From Trochalopteron elliotii (lineage: Eukaryota > Chordata > Aves > Passeriformes > Leiothrichidae), in contig JANPWX010000204.1 in the NCBI GenBank assembly GCA_024734555.1, positions 1,256,958 to 1,320,957 on the forward strand: a stretch of 64,000 nt of DNA, read 5' to 3'. How positions within the stretch are numbered: the first letter of the stretch is position 1; every line of letters begins with the position of its first letter. This document shows, one piece after another, positions 51,001 to 63,689 of the stretch. Position numbers and translations under genes: made by a program. A model generated the notes under the pieces. That model saw nothing but the letters and a program-made list of their open reading frames with translations, did no database searches and had not been told where the DNA came from.

Positions 51001-53310
51001 GAGATGGGAGATTTGCATTCCTGTTGTGATTCTCTTTTTTGAACAAGTACTGAAAAAATAAAGCATTCTAATTTATTTTGTGAAATCAGAGTGAGTACAG
51101 CAGGCTCTGATCCTGGGCTTTTACCATCCTTATACTAAAATCACACACCAAAATTCTTTGGTTTAGCCTTATCTGCAAAAATACATGCAAGAAAGTACTT
51201 AATATTCTTGTCCCACTCCTGTGAATGCTAACAGCGTGGGTATAGCACAGCTCTTCTTTTCTTTTTTTTTTTACTTCCTTAGAGTCCACAAGCCAACAGC
51301 TGGAAATTTATCACATTTTCCTTTGGAGTCAACACTAGTGCCAGTTAACCTGAATAAGTGAGGGTGGTGAAACTGCAGGCTCCTGTAGATTTGTATATGA
51401 ACACTAGATGATGCTATATAACTTTTCAATCTCCCTATCACTTTCACATGTAACTGAAATAAAAATTATATAAAATCACAAGACTGGACTAAAGCATGTT
51501 TTTAATATGCTGGTAAGTATGCACATTCTCCAAATCATATCACTGAAGTAATATGAATCACTGAATGTAAATCACATTTCTCTCCCAGTCAACTGTCTCC
51601 ATCTCAACTGACAGATGTAAAAGGAAGGTACGTCTGATTTTAGGGCTTCTTGTACCAGACATTGTGGCAATGTGCTACAGAATGATTTTAAACAAACGCT
51701 TAATAGCAACAATGTTTTCCAAATGCTTTGCCAAAAAAATTTGGCAAAAAATCCCCTTTGCCCAGCAGTTTTTATGCTGGACCAGGTATCACCTCTTTTG
51801 CTGCAGTCAGGATAATTCCTTAAACTGGCATAATCATCACATGCTGTACTTGGACTAACTTAGCTTGGTTTTGGTCCAGATGAAACTTGTGCTGCCAGGT
51901 AATGTGATAGTGTACAAAAAAGGGCTTTGGCTCAGAGAAAAGGTTTTGAAGCAGATGTGCCTTCTGTTTTTCCTGTAAGAAACAGCTCCTCTGATCTCGA
52001 TGACCCTTGTATGTATGATGTCTTTACGACACAGTTCAAACACTGACCAAGTGGTGAATCCATGTCTCAGGATGGATATAGTTACAGATACAAACAAGTC
52101 CCTGTCCAGGTATGGTGAGTCTTTCATAATTTGCAGAAATATTGAAGGGGAGAATCTCAAATGTTGCTGTCTGGGTAGTTTCTAACAGCTTCTCTTGCCC
52201 CAGGGATTTTTTAATCTATGCAGTTTCCAGAACTCTTTGATCAGGGGACAGTGCCCATGCACTAATGTGCTCACCAGGCAGCCACAGAAATAACTCTGTG
52301 TTGTGCTCATTTCACATCAGTGGTGCAGGTCACCATTATCTCAATGGCTTGAATCAGGCTATTTGAAAGGGTAGTTGATGACAGCACATGGGCTTGAGTT
52401 ACACTTTAAAACTGCTTGAAGAAATAGTTTGACCCTTTGCCAAAGCTTTGATAGCAATTACAAGATGCACACAGACTCCCAATGGCTCGCAAAACATCCT
52501 GCAATGAGGGAGAGTGTAACCACAGCAGTCATTGAAGAAGACATTTATTCTTGAAAGAGGGCTCAAGGAAAGTTTTCTCATGTGTCTTTTTGTGGGCTTT
52601 AATGGTAGTGAAACCTTCAGAACTAGAGTTTCCGGTATTCAAACTATTAACAGTATGGTAAACAAAATGAAAGCTGAAATTTTGCTTCACCTCAGTTAAG
52701 AATCTTAATTAACGGATTAATGGAAAGTGCATGCAAATGAAAAGTGGGTAAAAATGTTTTAGGATTTTTTTTCCTTAAAATAAATTAACCCGGTCATCTT
52801 TGAGAAAAAGGACTTAACTTCTCTGAGTTAGTCTGTTACACATATCTCATACCAGAACTAGATCTGAAGGGTACGAGAAGAAGACATGGCAGCAAATATT
52901 ATCATGACTTTGGAGGACTGTAACTGGAAGTCATAAGGTACATGGACAGCATCAAACAGGAGATGGGATGCTTGGAGATAGCACTGCTTGGCTCTGTGCC
53001 TAACCATCAGCAGCTCCAGCTCAGAAGAGAGAGCCTTCCTTTCCAGTAACTACAGGTTTCCTTTTGAAAGAAAAACCTTATTATAAAACTGGGAACATTT
53101 ACTTCACTGCATTAAGAGATTTTTATTTTTCTTATATTTTTAAGTCATACAAAAATTTTGTAAATGCAAAGACAATTGATGTTTTAATAAAATCCATTAC
53201 TGCAATTCATTATGATTCACAGAGGTTCTCAGGCTATATGAAGTATTTCAAGTAAAGAGAATTCTGTTTTTTTCTAGTCATGGTGGAAATAATCAGTGAT
53301 TTGAAAATAT

Positions 53311-53360
53311 ATGTTTACTTTATAACTGTTGGTTTATGTTTACTTTATAACGGTTGGTTT
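53311..53360 (+). repeat. 25-bp perfect-phase tandem duplication
   Basis: Two abutting 25-base copies beginning atgtttactttataac differ at one base (ctg versus cgg before ttggttt). This looks like a recent local duplication. Confidence 0.93.
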
Positions 53361-54479
53361 AGTAAAGCTTCTAAAATAAATCTGTCAGTACTCAAAACAG
53401 TGTGAAGATCCTGTGCCAGCTTAGAGGAGACAATGAGCAAAATGTCCGAGGAATCCCAACATTGGGGATGGTCATTTTGACAACAATGTGAGATTAGCTA
53501 TTGACCTTAGAGGAACTAAGATTTAGTCCCAGAGGATTTAAAGGAATATCTCTATATAATGAGGATTTGTTGCTTCCTATACATGCTTCTTCTACAATTA
53601 CAAGACAGCTTGGATTGTGGGAAAAGAGGGTGGATTTGGAAAGAGTGGATCACAGCTCTTTTGAGCAAGTATGTCTATATGGCAGTGTAAGTTTATGGGC
53701 CTTCCTTGGACTTCCTCCCTCAATAATGAATGAAACCTGGAGGGCACCCTCTCCTGTATATATATCTCATTAATAACTGATTAACTCAGCCAAACAGAAA
53801 TACTTGGATTTATTGCTGACTTTGCTGGGATAGATACAGAGTTAACCTCACATTCAGACTCAGAACAGAGGGAGCAGAAAGACTTACTCTGCCGCAGCCT
53901 TTTCAACACAAAGGCATTACCTTAAGCTTAAGGGTCAATTATGCTTCAACTGTGGTCTCTTGCACCTCAGATCAATAAAGGATTATCTCAAATCTGTCCT
54001 GCAACATGCTGATTGTCTGTGGGCAGCAGCATCACCTGTGCAGGGTTTACATACTGCTATGGCAATGTGACCCAGAGCCTTGTTTGCAGGACGCCAGTGT
54101 CACTGGGACTGTCCTTACTCCACAAAGCTTGATTGTTGTTTTGCTCATAATAGAATTACACCAGGGTAGATGTGTCGTGCTGAAAAACGTTTCTCCACAG
54201 GGACTCCAGACAAGAGCAGGCCATCACCACTTTGCCTCTGCCGTGCTTTCAGTGAGATGCAAGGAGTGCAGGAGGGGCTTAGGGTGGAGGACCCCAGCAT
54301 CTCCCTGGAACTTGCCACGCAGAAATTGCCTCTGCCCATTCCCTGACACTCTGACACTACAACACACCAATACTGATTTCCCAGGCTCCTCCTTGGAAAT
54401 ACTCCTTCCTTGCCACCCCCTCCTCTCCCTTCCCTGTACCAGCTCCATGGAATTGAAGAGGGGCCGCTTGACGGGGTGA

Positions 54480-54583
54480 GGGCAGGTGGAGTCGCCATAG
54501 AAACCGGGACTCACTCTGGCCTCATTCGCACAGCGAGCGAGCGCCTCTCCCGCAGCCCGGAGAGAGCACAGAAGCTGCTGTAG
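54480..54583 (+). promoter_or_regulatory. Small CpG cluster with X-box-like site, possible promoter/exon
   Basis: A sharp local rise in CpG (cgcacagcgagcgagcgcct, then cccgcagcccggag) follows an RFX X-box-like sequence, GTCGCCATAGAAAC (54491-54504). The CpG stretch ends in a good donor-like site, CTGTAG/GTACAG (intron would begin at 54584). Together they look like a core promoter with a noncoding first exon on the + strand, perhaps for a noncoding RNA or an upstream start of the next gene. No transcript evidence is available. Confidence 0.35.
54491..54504 (+). promoter_or_regulatory. RFX X-box-like motif
   Basis: GTCGCCATAGAAAC agrees with the RFX palindromic pattern GTNRCC..RGNAAC, with spacing zero to two. 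X-boxes are typical of promoters of cilium genes and RFX targets. I judge this from the motif alone. Confidence 0.4.
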
Positions 54584-57476
54584 GTACAGTCACAGCTGAT
54601 CCACACTGTCTGTCATTTAAAACCTCCTAAAGCAATATCAGCGTACACAAAGCAGCAGATTTGGAGAAAATAATTTTCTCACTTGCTCTTTAAATCAGAA
54701 TCAAAATTTGGTCCCTGAGTCAAAAGCCTGGCAACAAATCTGTCATGTGTACTTCTCAATACACCTACAGAGCTTTTTCTGTGCACATGCACCAGCTGGA
54801 AAACCTGATATACTGATTTTATTGTTTTGATGTGTGCTAGGGTCCTCTAATTTCTCTAAAAGTACTAGGGCATTATGTAAGAAGCTTGGATATGATCCAG
54901 GATGTAGATAGCAACATAACAGGCCTGATAAAAAGCTCAGTAAATTGTTGAAAAAAGGATCTCATTCACTGTTGATTTATTAATTTGCAGCTTGCCTAAA
55001 TACAGTGATTTTTTATAGGATTTGTAAGTGTGAATTAACAAATAAAATATGCTGTCATCCTACACAAAGTCCATTCAGATATAGAAATGAAAAAAACTTA
55101 TTTTCAGAATTACTTATGTTGAGGTCTCACAGGTGTTTAGGAGAAAAAAGGAACAGAGATAAATTTGACAACATTTTCAAAATTTCCTAGGCCAAAAATT
55201 ATCTCTGAAAATTGCATTAAGGTCACAAATGGTACGTACAAAAATCCACTGATTCTAAAATGAAGGTTATAGCAAAAAAAATAACTGATAAATCAAAGAC
55301 AAAATAAAGAGAGGTTATCCATAAGAAGAGGACAAAAAGGCAGAGAATAATTCCGGAGGTATCAGAAGTGGAAAAGCAACTAATTATCTAACATCAGATC
55401 TTGGAAAATCTAGGTGGAATTTTCATCTGGAAGCCTATGTATATGGTAATGTCACCTGGTAATGTATATGGTAATGTATATCGTAATGCCACCTGGAAGT
55501 CAGAGCAGGAAGATACAGCCCCAACCTAAACAATTATGCACATCCGTAAGTTATCAAAACAAGCATACCAAATTAACAGGGAGGAAATAAAAAATTAATT
55601 AACATTAAATGAGGAATAAATGAAAACATAAAACACTCTCAAGCCTCTCAGCTAACAACATGCAGACTGTTTATTCACGTGTTTCGTCATGTCTTCCCTG
55701 CCTTTCTGAGCTAAGGACCTAAGTCCCCTAGCATTCAAAGGGAATTGGGCATTCTAGTGCCTACAAATAAATGAAAAAAAAATCACCTACTGTGGAGACC
55801 CATGAAAAGTACTGCGTTTTGTTGGTCACCAGATGTAGGAGACTAGGATGGCTCTGCTTCTCCCAAACTCTCCTTAGGCACAGAGGAAGGAGAGTGCAAA
55901 ACCCCTAGGATGCTAGAAGTACTGTTTTCACTTGCTTAAAGCTGTGGCAGAACATGATGGGGTAAGAAGCTCTGCAGTCTGCTCAAGAAAGTCACAATGA
56001 GGACTTTAAAGACTAAGATAGACAATAAGACCTTCATATTGGTTGTGGGCCACCTCTCAGTGCGATGCACTGGTTGTGGCACAGCCTCCCTGTTAGGAGG
56101 CAGCAGACAGACTGAATACAGCCTGTTCATGACTAATTTCTTTTAAGACCGCCCATTTTAACTCTGAGATCACCTGCAACTGATCATCTGCAACAAAAAT
56201 ACTTTATATTCGAAATCTCTTCCTGGAAAAGCTGCTTGAACATGCTGGTACTGTGTGAGTGTCCAGAGGAATATTGTTTACCTTCAGCAGCCAGTGAGCA
56301 TGCTATATAAAATGCAATGAGACAGGGTACGAGACTCATTAATCTAGAGGAATTCCATATTTTGGCTTTCATTCCCACAGTCTTAGCTATAAAGTTTTCT
56401 CTACTGTTCCTCTACCATTAGCCTCAGTAAAAATAAATGAAGTTTAGATACTAATGCAATATATAGACTATTCAGATATATGCATGCATGACAGCATTTA
56501 TGCATCTTTACTGTAATCTCATCCTCTGAACAGAGTATGAGCAAGTAGAATGGCAGCAAACATGGCAATACACAGACCTTTTTCAGTGTTGTAAAATCAA
56601 AATTGATACCTTTTTAAAAATCATTCCAGCAACATAAGGTATAGCAATTTTAGAAGAGACAGAGAGAGGTTAACAGAATTTTTTTTATCATTAAAAATGG
56701 TTGAGCAGAGCTGGCCTGTTTCAGGGAATGCTCAGTTCTGTCATTATCTCTAAACAATAAGTACAATTGATTGCTGTAGGAATAAAAACCAGGATTATGA
56801 AACTTCCTGAAGCCTTTGGAAAGGCTGAATGAAATGTGTGATAGCAAAATTAGAACTAAGCCTTTATTTTAAAAGAATTTAATGATTAAAAGCAACAGAC
56901 CTTATTCCACCTAGTTTTATTCTCCATTGGTGGAGCAAAAGATGCCTCTAATTTTCATTTCAATTTAAAACTTTTGTGCCTTCTCACAATCTTATGAGTC
57001 TGAGAATCCAGTGAGGTGTTTGAATGCAAGAGTTAAACCAAGAAAGGTATGGCACAGTGCATGAGATCTAGAACTGGGATATAGGTGATCCCTTACAGAC
57101 ATGAAAGCTGAAGCTGCTTCCTTTACATAGCAGTAAAAGGCAACATGACCTACTTCTCCCATTGGAATGACTTGCCAGGGAGGGTGCAGATGGCATTGCT
57201 GTACCTTTGGTGGGGCATCCTGTCCCCTTGGTAGGTAGGGTCTGCTGATGAACAGAAGGTGCAGCCTCAGTGTGCCATGCTATAGCTGTCTCTGGCTGAG
57301 AAGCAGCTGTTAAGGAGGAAGAGGAGGAAAAAGGAGGGGAAAATGGCAATCAGACCACCATGATTTTATATAATGATCTGGCTAAACAGGTATACCAAAC
57401 TATGTGTCTTTTAACAAATGATTTGGTGCTGTTATTTATCTTCTACTGAGTTGTATGAATATAAAATATTTGGGGA

Positions 57477-57541
57477 TTAGCTTTGTTTGTTCAGCAAAGT
57501 ATTATTCCTATCTAACATCAAGGTTTCTCCTTTTTGAAGTA

Positions 57542-57587
<46 letters not shown>

Positions 57588-57671
57588 CAACAACAACAAC
57601 AATAGTGCTATCCAGTACCTCTGGAAAGCTTTTCCATTTACAAGTACATAAGAAAATAGAACACTTGTCAC
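57477..57671. other. Sequence around trinucleotide microsatellite
   Basis: A - strand frame here owes its poly-leucine run to the AAT/AAC array at 57544-57602. It is not a gene. Confidence 0.7.
57544..57602 (+). repeat. Compound (AAT)n(AAC)n microsatellite
   Basis: About thirteen aat units are followed directly by about six aac units, uninterrupted. Length polymorphism between individuals is likely. Confidence 0.96.
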
Positions 57672-60629
57672 ATATTCATTGTTTATTCTCGAATTACCTC
57701 TTGAGGTGCTTAGTCAACATATTAGAAATTGGTGAATCAAAGTCTCGAACTTATCTTTTATTTTAATGGACAGAGAAAACAGGCCTTGGCCAGGGGTATA
57801 ATTAGTCGTGTCCAGCACATCCTCCTGGGCAGGGAGATAAACTGCAGCCTCTGCCAGCTGGGGCAGTGCCAGTACCATGAATTAGCACAGCATGCTCCAG
57901 AAGCTTCTCTTTCTGCACCAGCATAACCCAGCATATTCCCAAGAGGGCAGAGGAGGTGAGTAAGCAAGTGGAGAAAGTACAGCAATTGTGAACCACCCAG
58001 GCATTTTCCTGGAAAAGCATCCTCTCCAAGCCGCTTCTGAAATCTGTTATTAAAGTATTCTCTACTGAAAGCTAGGAGGTCGTGCTTCGGTCACACTTTT
58101 AGGGTGTTATGTAAAGGGATTCTCTTCTTATCTTAGAAAAAGAAACTTATATGACTTAAACTAAAACTCTGCTTGGAGGGGAAATTCTTCCTCTCCTTTA
58201 TCGTCCCCTACTTTCATCTCCTGCGTAACTACATACAACTCAATGCAGTTGTAGGCTGAACACAAAAATGTGTCTCCACATGAGCAAGCAATAATGGGGA
58301 CTAGAAAACAAGGTATTCACATCTCTAATTTGAGTCAAAACAATTCTAGCTATTGAAGGCAAGAAAGTAATGAAAAAGTCATAGGTATGCTCTACCAGGG
58401 TGCAGCAGCTGTCAATGCTGTGCACAAAAATAAATCTAAGGCAGAAGAATGAAATAGAAATGAAGAAAACAAAATAAAGTGGAAAATAGGGGCAAAGATA
58501 GAGTGTGATACTAACAGGATAAGAATTGTCATACAGAGCCAGATTCTTATCTTACTGATAGGTGTCTGTGGTCAATAGTACATGTTGGAAGAGAATGCAA
58601 AGACACATACTAATACCTCTCCCAGACCACCTCCCAGATAAAAAAAGTCAGATGAGAGGTGGGTTTTGAGCATGTTTTCCCCTTTTTGTCTTCAACTAAT
58701 TTTTTTTCCATTACCATATTCAATCACTTTTTAAACTCACGTAGACCCTTATATTCACAACACTCTGTGTCCGGGAATTGAATAGCTTAACCACTAGGAC
58801 TGTTTTCTATGCTTTTGGAATGCATCACCTGCTTGTTTCTTTCCTTCACGTTTGCATCTCTGCACTATTTGTGTGGGAAGAGACTGTGACTAACCTTTTA
58901 CACTTGTTTACCTTCCTTACTAAAGATTGTAGGGACTTGCATCATATTTCTCCTTGGTCACCCTGTCTCCAGTTTGAAGACTCCTGCCATACCTGATCTA
59001 CTCCTTGAGCAGAGACACTTCAGGCCCTGGCTACTCTCCCTGGAGCCCCATCCCTTTCCACCATGCCTGGTTTGAGATGGGGAACCAGAACTGCTCTCAG
59101 TAATCAAAATCTCTCTGCACCATGCAATTATACAGGACCACTAATTATATTTTCTGGTTTGTTCTCTACTTCTTACAAAATAATTTCTAGTATTTTATTT
59201 CCATTGTTTTCCCTGACATTTGAGCCAGTGTATTTGTACAACTGTTCTGCACAATGTCAGTGATTTATTTCTGAATGACAATAGTCAGCTGAGAGCCCCT
59301 TGTTTACTGTGTGAAGCTAAGACCTTTCCTTCTGTGTGTTATTTGAATCCACAGGTTTTTAGAGATTCTACAACAAAATCTGCTCAGAAATGGATTTTTT
59401 AAACTGTATTAATTTTTATATATGGGTCTCTTCATACTGCACTTACTCAAGGGTAGATATAATTATTGTATCTTTTATATCACGATCTGTTAGTAATAGA
59501 AAATGCCCATAGAGATCTGAAAGAAAATTTCCTAGTGGAAATACATCTTATATTAGAAAAAGAGTACTTTAACTTGTGTTGATTTTATTCATTTCCCCCA
59601 GAAAAATAAATTATATGAGTAGAATATTTTTGTGCCCAAGTCAATTTTTATAACTCTGTCAGCATTGGCATTTAGACAGAATGGAAATTTTGAGAATTAA
59701 ATCAACCATCCCAAACCACACTGAGAAACTGGCAATTTTTACAACCAGAAGATTGATCTTTACTATCAGACACATGGCCTGACAATGTAGGTGAAGATAA
59801 TCTGATGACCTGGTTTTCATTTGGACACTACCATGAGAAAATAAGAATCTGTATCTTTCCAAAAGCATGATCAAACTTGTTGTAGGTGGTATAAGATGCC
59901 GTCACATCACATAATTGTTTTCTGTAGAAAGTTCATCCAGGCAACTCACCCACCAAGAAAGCAGAAAGGGTGGTAAATAATGTCCATTGCTCAAAAGTAG
60001 GGACCGTTGTTCTTGTCCTTCTGAATGATATTGTGTAAATTAAATGTTGTGTTGTTGTGACGACCTTAATACTTCTTTTCTGTATATTCACCGAGATCAG
60101 GACCTAGATATTCTAGCAGAATCTATCTAGTGCTTTCATAGGAAATTTTCTCAACTCCAACTCCAGAAATACTTTTTATTTTCATTCTTCATATTTTCAA
60201 CCAATTATTCTGTTTACTTGGTATGATTGCAGTTGTTTTTTATGGGTTTCAAAGGCCTAAAAAAAATCATTAAATATTAATAATTTTAAAAGTAGCTTTT
60301 CATCGTCCCAGTGATTTTCTTATTCAGCTTTAATGATCCATTTCCTATTTTCTGATTGTCCTCAACTCATCACATCTATATATATATCCTGTTCATGCAG
60401 TACCAGGGCTCAAGTCTGGAGGACATGCACCTGCATGGAGGGAGCACCTTTCTGCATGCCAGATATATTGGTTTAGATGTGTTGAGTCCTCCTTGGCATA
60501 TCAGGAGAGGTGGAGAGGACTGTCAGGAGAGGAGTAGCTGAAAAGTGGGCAGCCCATCTACCCTGAGCTTGCCCTCACCCAAGGACTGCACAAGAACCTC
60601 AGAGTTAAGTAAACATGTGCACGCAATAT

Positions 60630-60750
60630 ACAAACCCATGCATGTGTATGTATATTGTCTATGTGCACACATTTGTGTATATCTTCGTGCACAGTTTGTA
60701 TGTGTACATACAGTTTGTATATAGACGCATGCATGCATGTATATGCTGAT
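60630..60750 (+). repeat. Purine-pyrimidine alternating low-complexity DNA
   Basis: Irregular runs of tgtgtatgtata, gtgcacaca and gcatgcatgcatg. Alternating purine-pyrimidine DNA of this kind lies immediately left of the CpG island. Confidence 0.75.
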
Positions 60751-61699
60751 ACACCTCTGGCCACGAAATCATCACTTAATTGTCCTTCGGGAGGAGTTTC
60801 CAGCCGGGAAACCCAAGGCTGGAGGGAAGTGGCTCCCGCCCCTCCCGCCGCGAAGGCGCTGTCGGGGCTGCGGAGCTCCCCCGGCCCTGTCAGCTGCTGC
60901 AGGAGGAGGGAGGGGGACCCCAAATGGAGCACTGCTCCCCCTGAGGCTATTCTTGCTGGGTGTTCACACAGACACAGGTGGCTCCGGGACACTCTCACAC
61001 ACAGTCACCACATGGCAAGGGTCCCTCCTCGGAGGGAACGGGAAAGAAAGCAAACCTTTCCCCTGTTTGTCTTTGTAATTGGGAAAGACTTCAAGCGCAA
61101 AGTCTTAAGAGCCTCCTGAGGTGCTTCACAGCAAAGGTAAATTCACCTCACGATAGAACAGAGAGGTAAAACAGATTTGCCCGCGACACGAGTAAAGAAA
61201 GGGTCAGTAGCCCGTTAGTCCTTGCGTTGAGGGGGGTAAATAACCCCAGGGAATGCTCTCCACCAGCCCAGAGAGGGGCTCCCTTTGTCTCTTCCCCTCC
61301 GGGCGACAGCGGGCTCTTGCCGAAGGGGCGCAGGCGAGGGCGGCGAACAAAGGAAAGAAAGCCGTGTCACCGCAGCCCTGCCCGTACGGAAGGTGCCCGG
61401 CACCCCTGGCCCAGCCCGAGCAGGCTCTCCTGAAGGGGACGCTAAATAATTGATCATAATCGATCGCCTGCACGCATTGGGAAGAGAAAGCCGGGCGCAT
61501 CCCTTGCTTGCAGCCTGCTCCTTCCCCATTTGCGCTGTAATCCTATTCCACCATGTGCAGATAGATGAAGGGACGTAATTCAGCCTTCAGGCCTGGGCGG
61601 GGTTCTCGCCGTTTAATCTTTTCCTTTCTCTTCCCTTCGCCGCTTTCTTCCCTCCCCCCCTCCCCCCCACCCTTTCCGTCTCCCCGGCTCAGTGAGGTC

Positions 61700-61812
61700 A
61701 GCTCATGAATATTGCTTCATTTTCCTGAGAGGCTCTGGCAGCGGCGGGTACCTCGTGTGCGGTGCCTGGCTCTCCGTGCATGCATTTCGCCAGCCGGACA
61801 GCGGACAAAGTG
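61700..61812 (+). ncRNA. Candidate noncoding first exon with donor at 61813
   Basis: A GC-rich stretch (gcagcggcgggtacctcgtg ... gccagccggacagcggac) ends at AAAGTGGTG/GTGAGT, a near-perfect donor. Just upstream lie AGGTCAGCTCATGAATATTG and a CT-rich block typical of TATA-less promoters. The left end is a guess. It is read as a 5' UTR exon of the downstream gene, on composition and donor strength only. Confidence 0.3.
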
Positions 61813-61847
61813 GTGGTGAGTAATGCAGATGCTTTAGATCCAAGCCC

Positions 61848-61884
61848 TTTATTTTTTTTTTCTTTTTTTTTTCTTTGTTTTTTT
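61848..61884 (+). repeat. Poly(T)-rich tract
   Basis: A tttattttttttttctttttt-type tract inside the CpG-rich region, just after the candidate donor. It would serve as pyrimidine-rich intron sequence. Confidence 0.7.
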
Positions 61885-62300
61885 AACCCAAAGGGAAATA
61901 TTACTCCTGAGCCAGATGCAACAAACCTACCAGGTGTGAGGGAGGACCTTCAAAAATCCTCTCCGCTCCTTTAAACCAGGACAAAAGGCAGAAGGATTCC
62001 CAAATCTTAAGCCGCGTGTGCGAATTCTCGGCGGGGCAGAGGCGGGCACCCGGTGGGACGAAAGGGCCAGGGCCGGGAGGATGCCCTGCCCGAAGTTCCG
62101 GGCACGGGAGAGCCCCGCGCCGGCGCATGGAGCCAGCGGACTGCTCCCTTTTGTTGCTTCCATCTATTTACTCCTTTTTCCGCCCGGACAGCTGTTCTCG
62201 ACAGGAAAACCTGAGGAGACGCCGCGTCCCGGCGCCACGTGGGTTTGACTCTGGGGAGAAGGTCGAGCTGCGGAGTTTTGTGAGGACAGAGATTTAGGAC

Positions 62301-63680
62301 TTGGTCTCAAATGGGGCTTCCGTTGTGCCAGTTAAACATGTATATATATATATGTATATCTATATATCTATATATAGGTATAGATACATACAGATATATA
62401 TAGATAGATATAGAGCTATATCTATATCTAAAATCAGCCAGCTTAACCGTAGGTAGTGGTCGAACTTGGATTTTGGGGCATGCAGGGTAGGGGCTGTGTT
62501 CTGGCAGGTCGTGGTTGAGTCTGATGGCTTAGTTGTAGTGAAAGTTCCTTAAAAGATTCAGGTACAGCATAGGGTTCCCGACGATTAATTTGAATTTCAT
62601 TTCTTATATTTCATACCTGTATAGCTCCAAACAACGGTAGGGTGGGAATTCTGTTTGTGGTGGCTAATAGAAATGCAAAACAATTCTTTTATTGAGTGTT
62701 GCCATACAAGTTTTATAGCTCTGTGCTCCCATGCTTTCTTTTTACTAATTAATGCTTGGGAAGTGTCTGCCAAATTGTGTCATTCTGAGCATTAATTTCC
62801 AGAATATTGGTTTAAATCAGGTTATTAATGACAGTGCATTTGAGGGGAAATGATGTAGTCTTGCCAGTGAGAGCTGAGCAAACACAGCCTCATTGTCTAG
62901 TATGTTCCAGGGACTAAACCAATTGTCAGGGCACGGTATAGTCTCTACATTGATTTTGCCCAGTCGTGCTTCTTTCTTTATTCCCTGTTCTAGCAGGGAA
63001 TGGTTAAGCCATGTTCTAGGAGGGAACGGGCAGGCCATGTTAGGAATGCTGTCATTTCTGCTGTTGCCCATGTCTTCTCCCTAAGGAGAGTTGAATAAAG
63101 GCTGCGTGAAAACAGATTGTGGATCATAGCCATTATTTTCAGAATATATTGGGGACATTAGCAGCATGATACGGCTTTTAACAGCCCTTTTTCATAATCT
63201 GTTGTGGTCATGAAAACTCTGGTTGTGTCATTATAGAGGTAAATTGCCAACTGAGCATCCTTCAGAGAATGCTACTTAACATTTTGTTCTGGGTTACGGT
63301 GTATTCCTTGCTTCCTCTGTTTTGAAAATCTGCATATCTGAACCTATCGATCTGCATAACTGGTAGCAAACATGAATCGGTCTTAAATCCTGACAGCACC
63401 TCTGGATAACAAGCTGGGGCTAATAATGTGTGTTCAGAAGCTGATTTGCAGAACCCCTTTCCTTTATGACCCTCAATTCCCGAGTCACCTTGCCCCGGAA
63501 GAGCCGCTGTCAAAGCTGAAGGGAAATCTATAGTTGCTTCCACGTGTGCAGCCCTTTGTACAGTAGCTTTCCCCCACTCGGCTGTGATACACATTGGGAC
63601 GAGGCCTTTTACCAGGCAGGCAGGAGCATTAGCAACCCAGGCTTGGTGGTGAGGACAAGGGGAGAGGGAAGTTTGTCTGT
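62301..63680. other. AT-rich spacer between two CpG islands
   Basis: It begins with a TA-rich microsatellite region (62338-62435) and continues as ordinary unique DNA. No exon was recognised, and the open frames are short. If the CpG islands belong to one gene, this is its first intron. Confidence 0.5.
62338..62435 (+). repeat. TA/GATA-rich microsatellite
   Basis: Irregular tatatata, tctatatatc and agatagatata units over about 100 bases. Confidence 0.92.
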
Positions 63681-63689
63681 GGAAGGAAA

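Larger units (their letters stand above)
43622..60760. other. LEG1 upstream intergenic region
   Basis: About 17 kb of mostly AT-rich DNA without a recognisable gene. It contains microsatellites (47986-48066, 57544-57602), a 25-bp tandem duplication (53311-53360) and a small CpG cluster with a possible first exon (54480-54590). A TATA-like site stands at 47252, and an LTR-like scrap is possible near 53826. Open frames, including 54006-54479, show no known domain. Confidence 0.6.
60770..62300 (+). promoter_or_regulatory. CpG island, probable promoter region of the next gene
   Basis: GC and CpG are high across about 1.5 kb, with dense blocks at 60790-60910, 61270-61440 and 62010-62270 and CT-rich stretches between them. 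Unmethylated islands of this length normally mark promoters. From the expected order THEMIS, LEG1, SOGA3/MTCL3, this should be the 5' region of MTCL3/SOGA3 (+ strand), divergent from LEG1. No MTCL3 protein sequence is recognised, so the assignment is by synteny only. Long open frames on both strands here reflect scarcity of AT-rich stop codons. Confidence 0.6.

Noticed and set aside
54006..54514. 157-codon + frame and 96-117-codon - frames
   Set aside because: No recognisable domain; GC content rises here, so stops are rare. The CpG and X-box signal next to it is reported instead.
57477..57671. Poly-leucine frame on the - strand
   Set aside because: Translation of the AAT/AAC microsatellite.
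60558..61119. 146- and 154-codon frames on opposite strands
   Set aside because: They overlap each other in a CpG island, run into alternating low-complexity DNA and lack any known motif.
62016..62297. 93-codon Arg/Pro-rich frame
   Set aside because: CpG-island composition; no homology, no clear splice sites and not supported by synteny.
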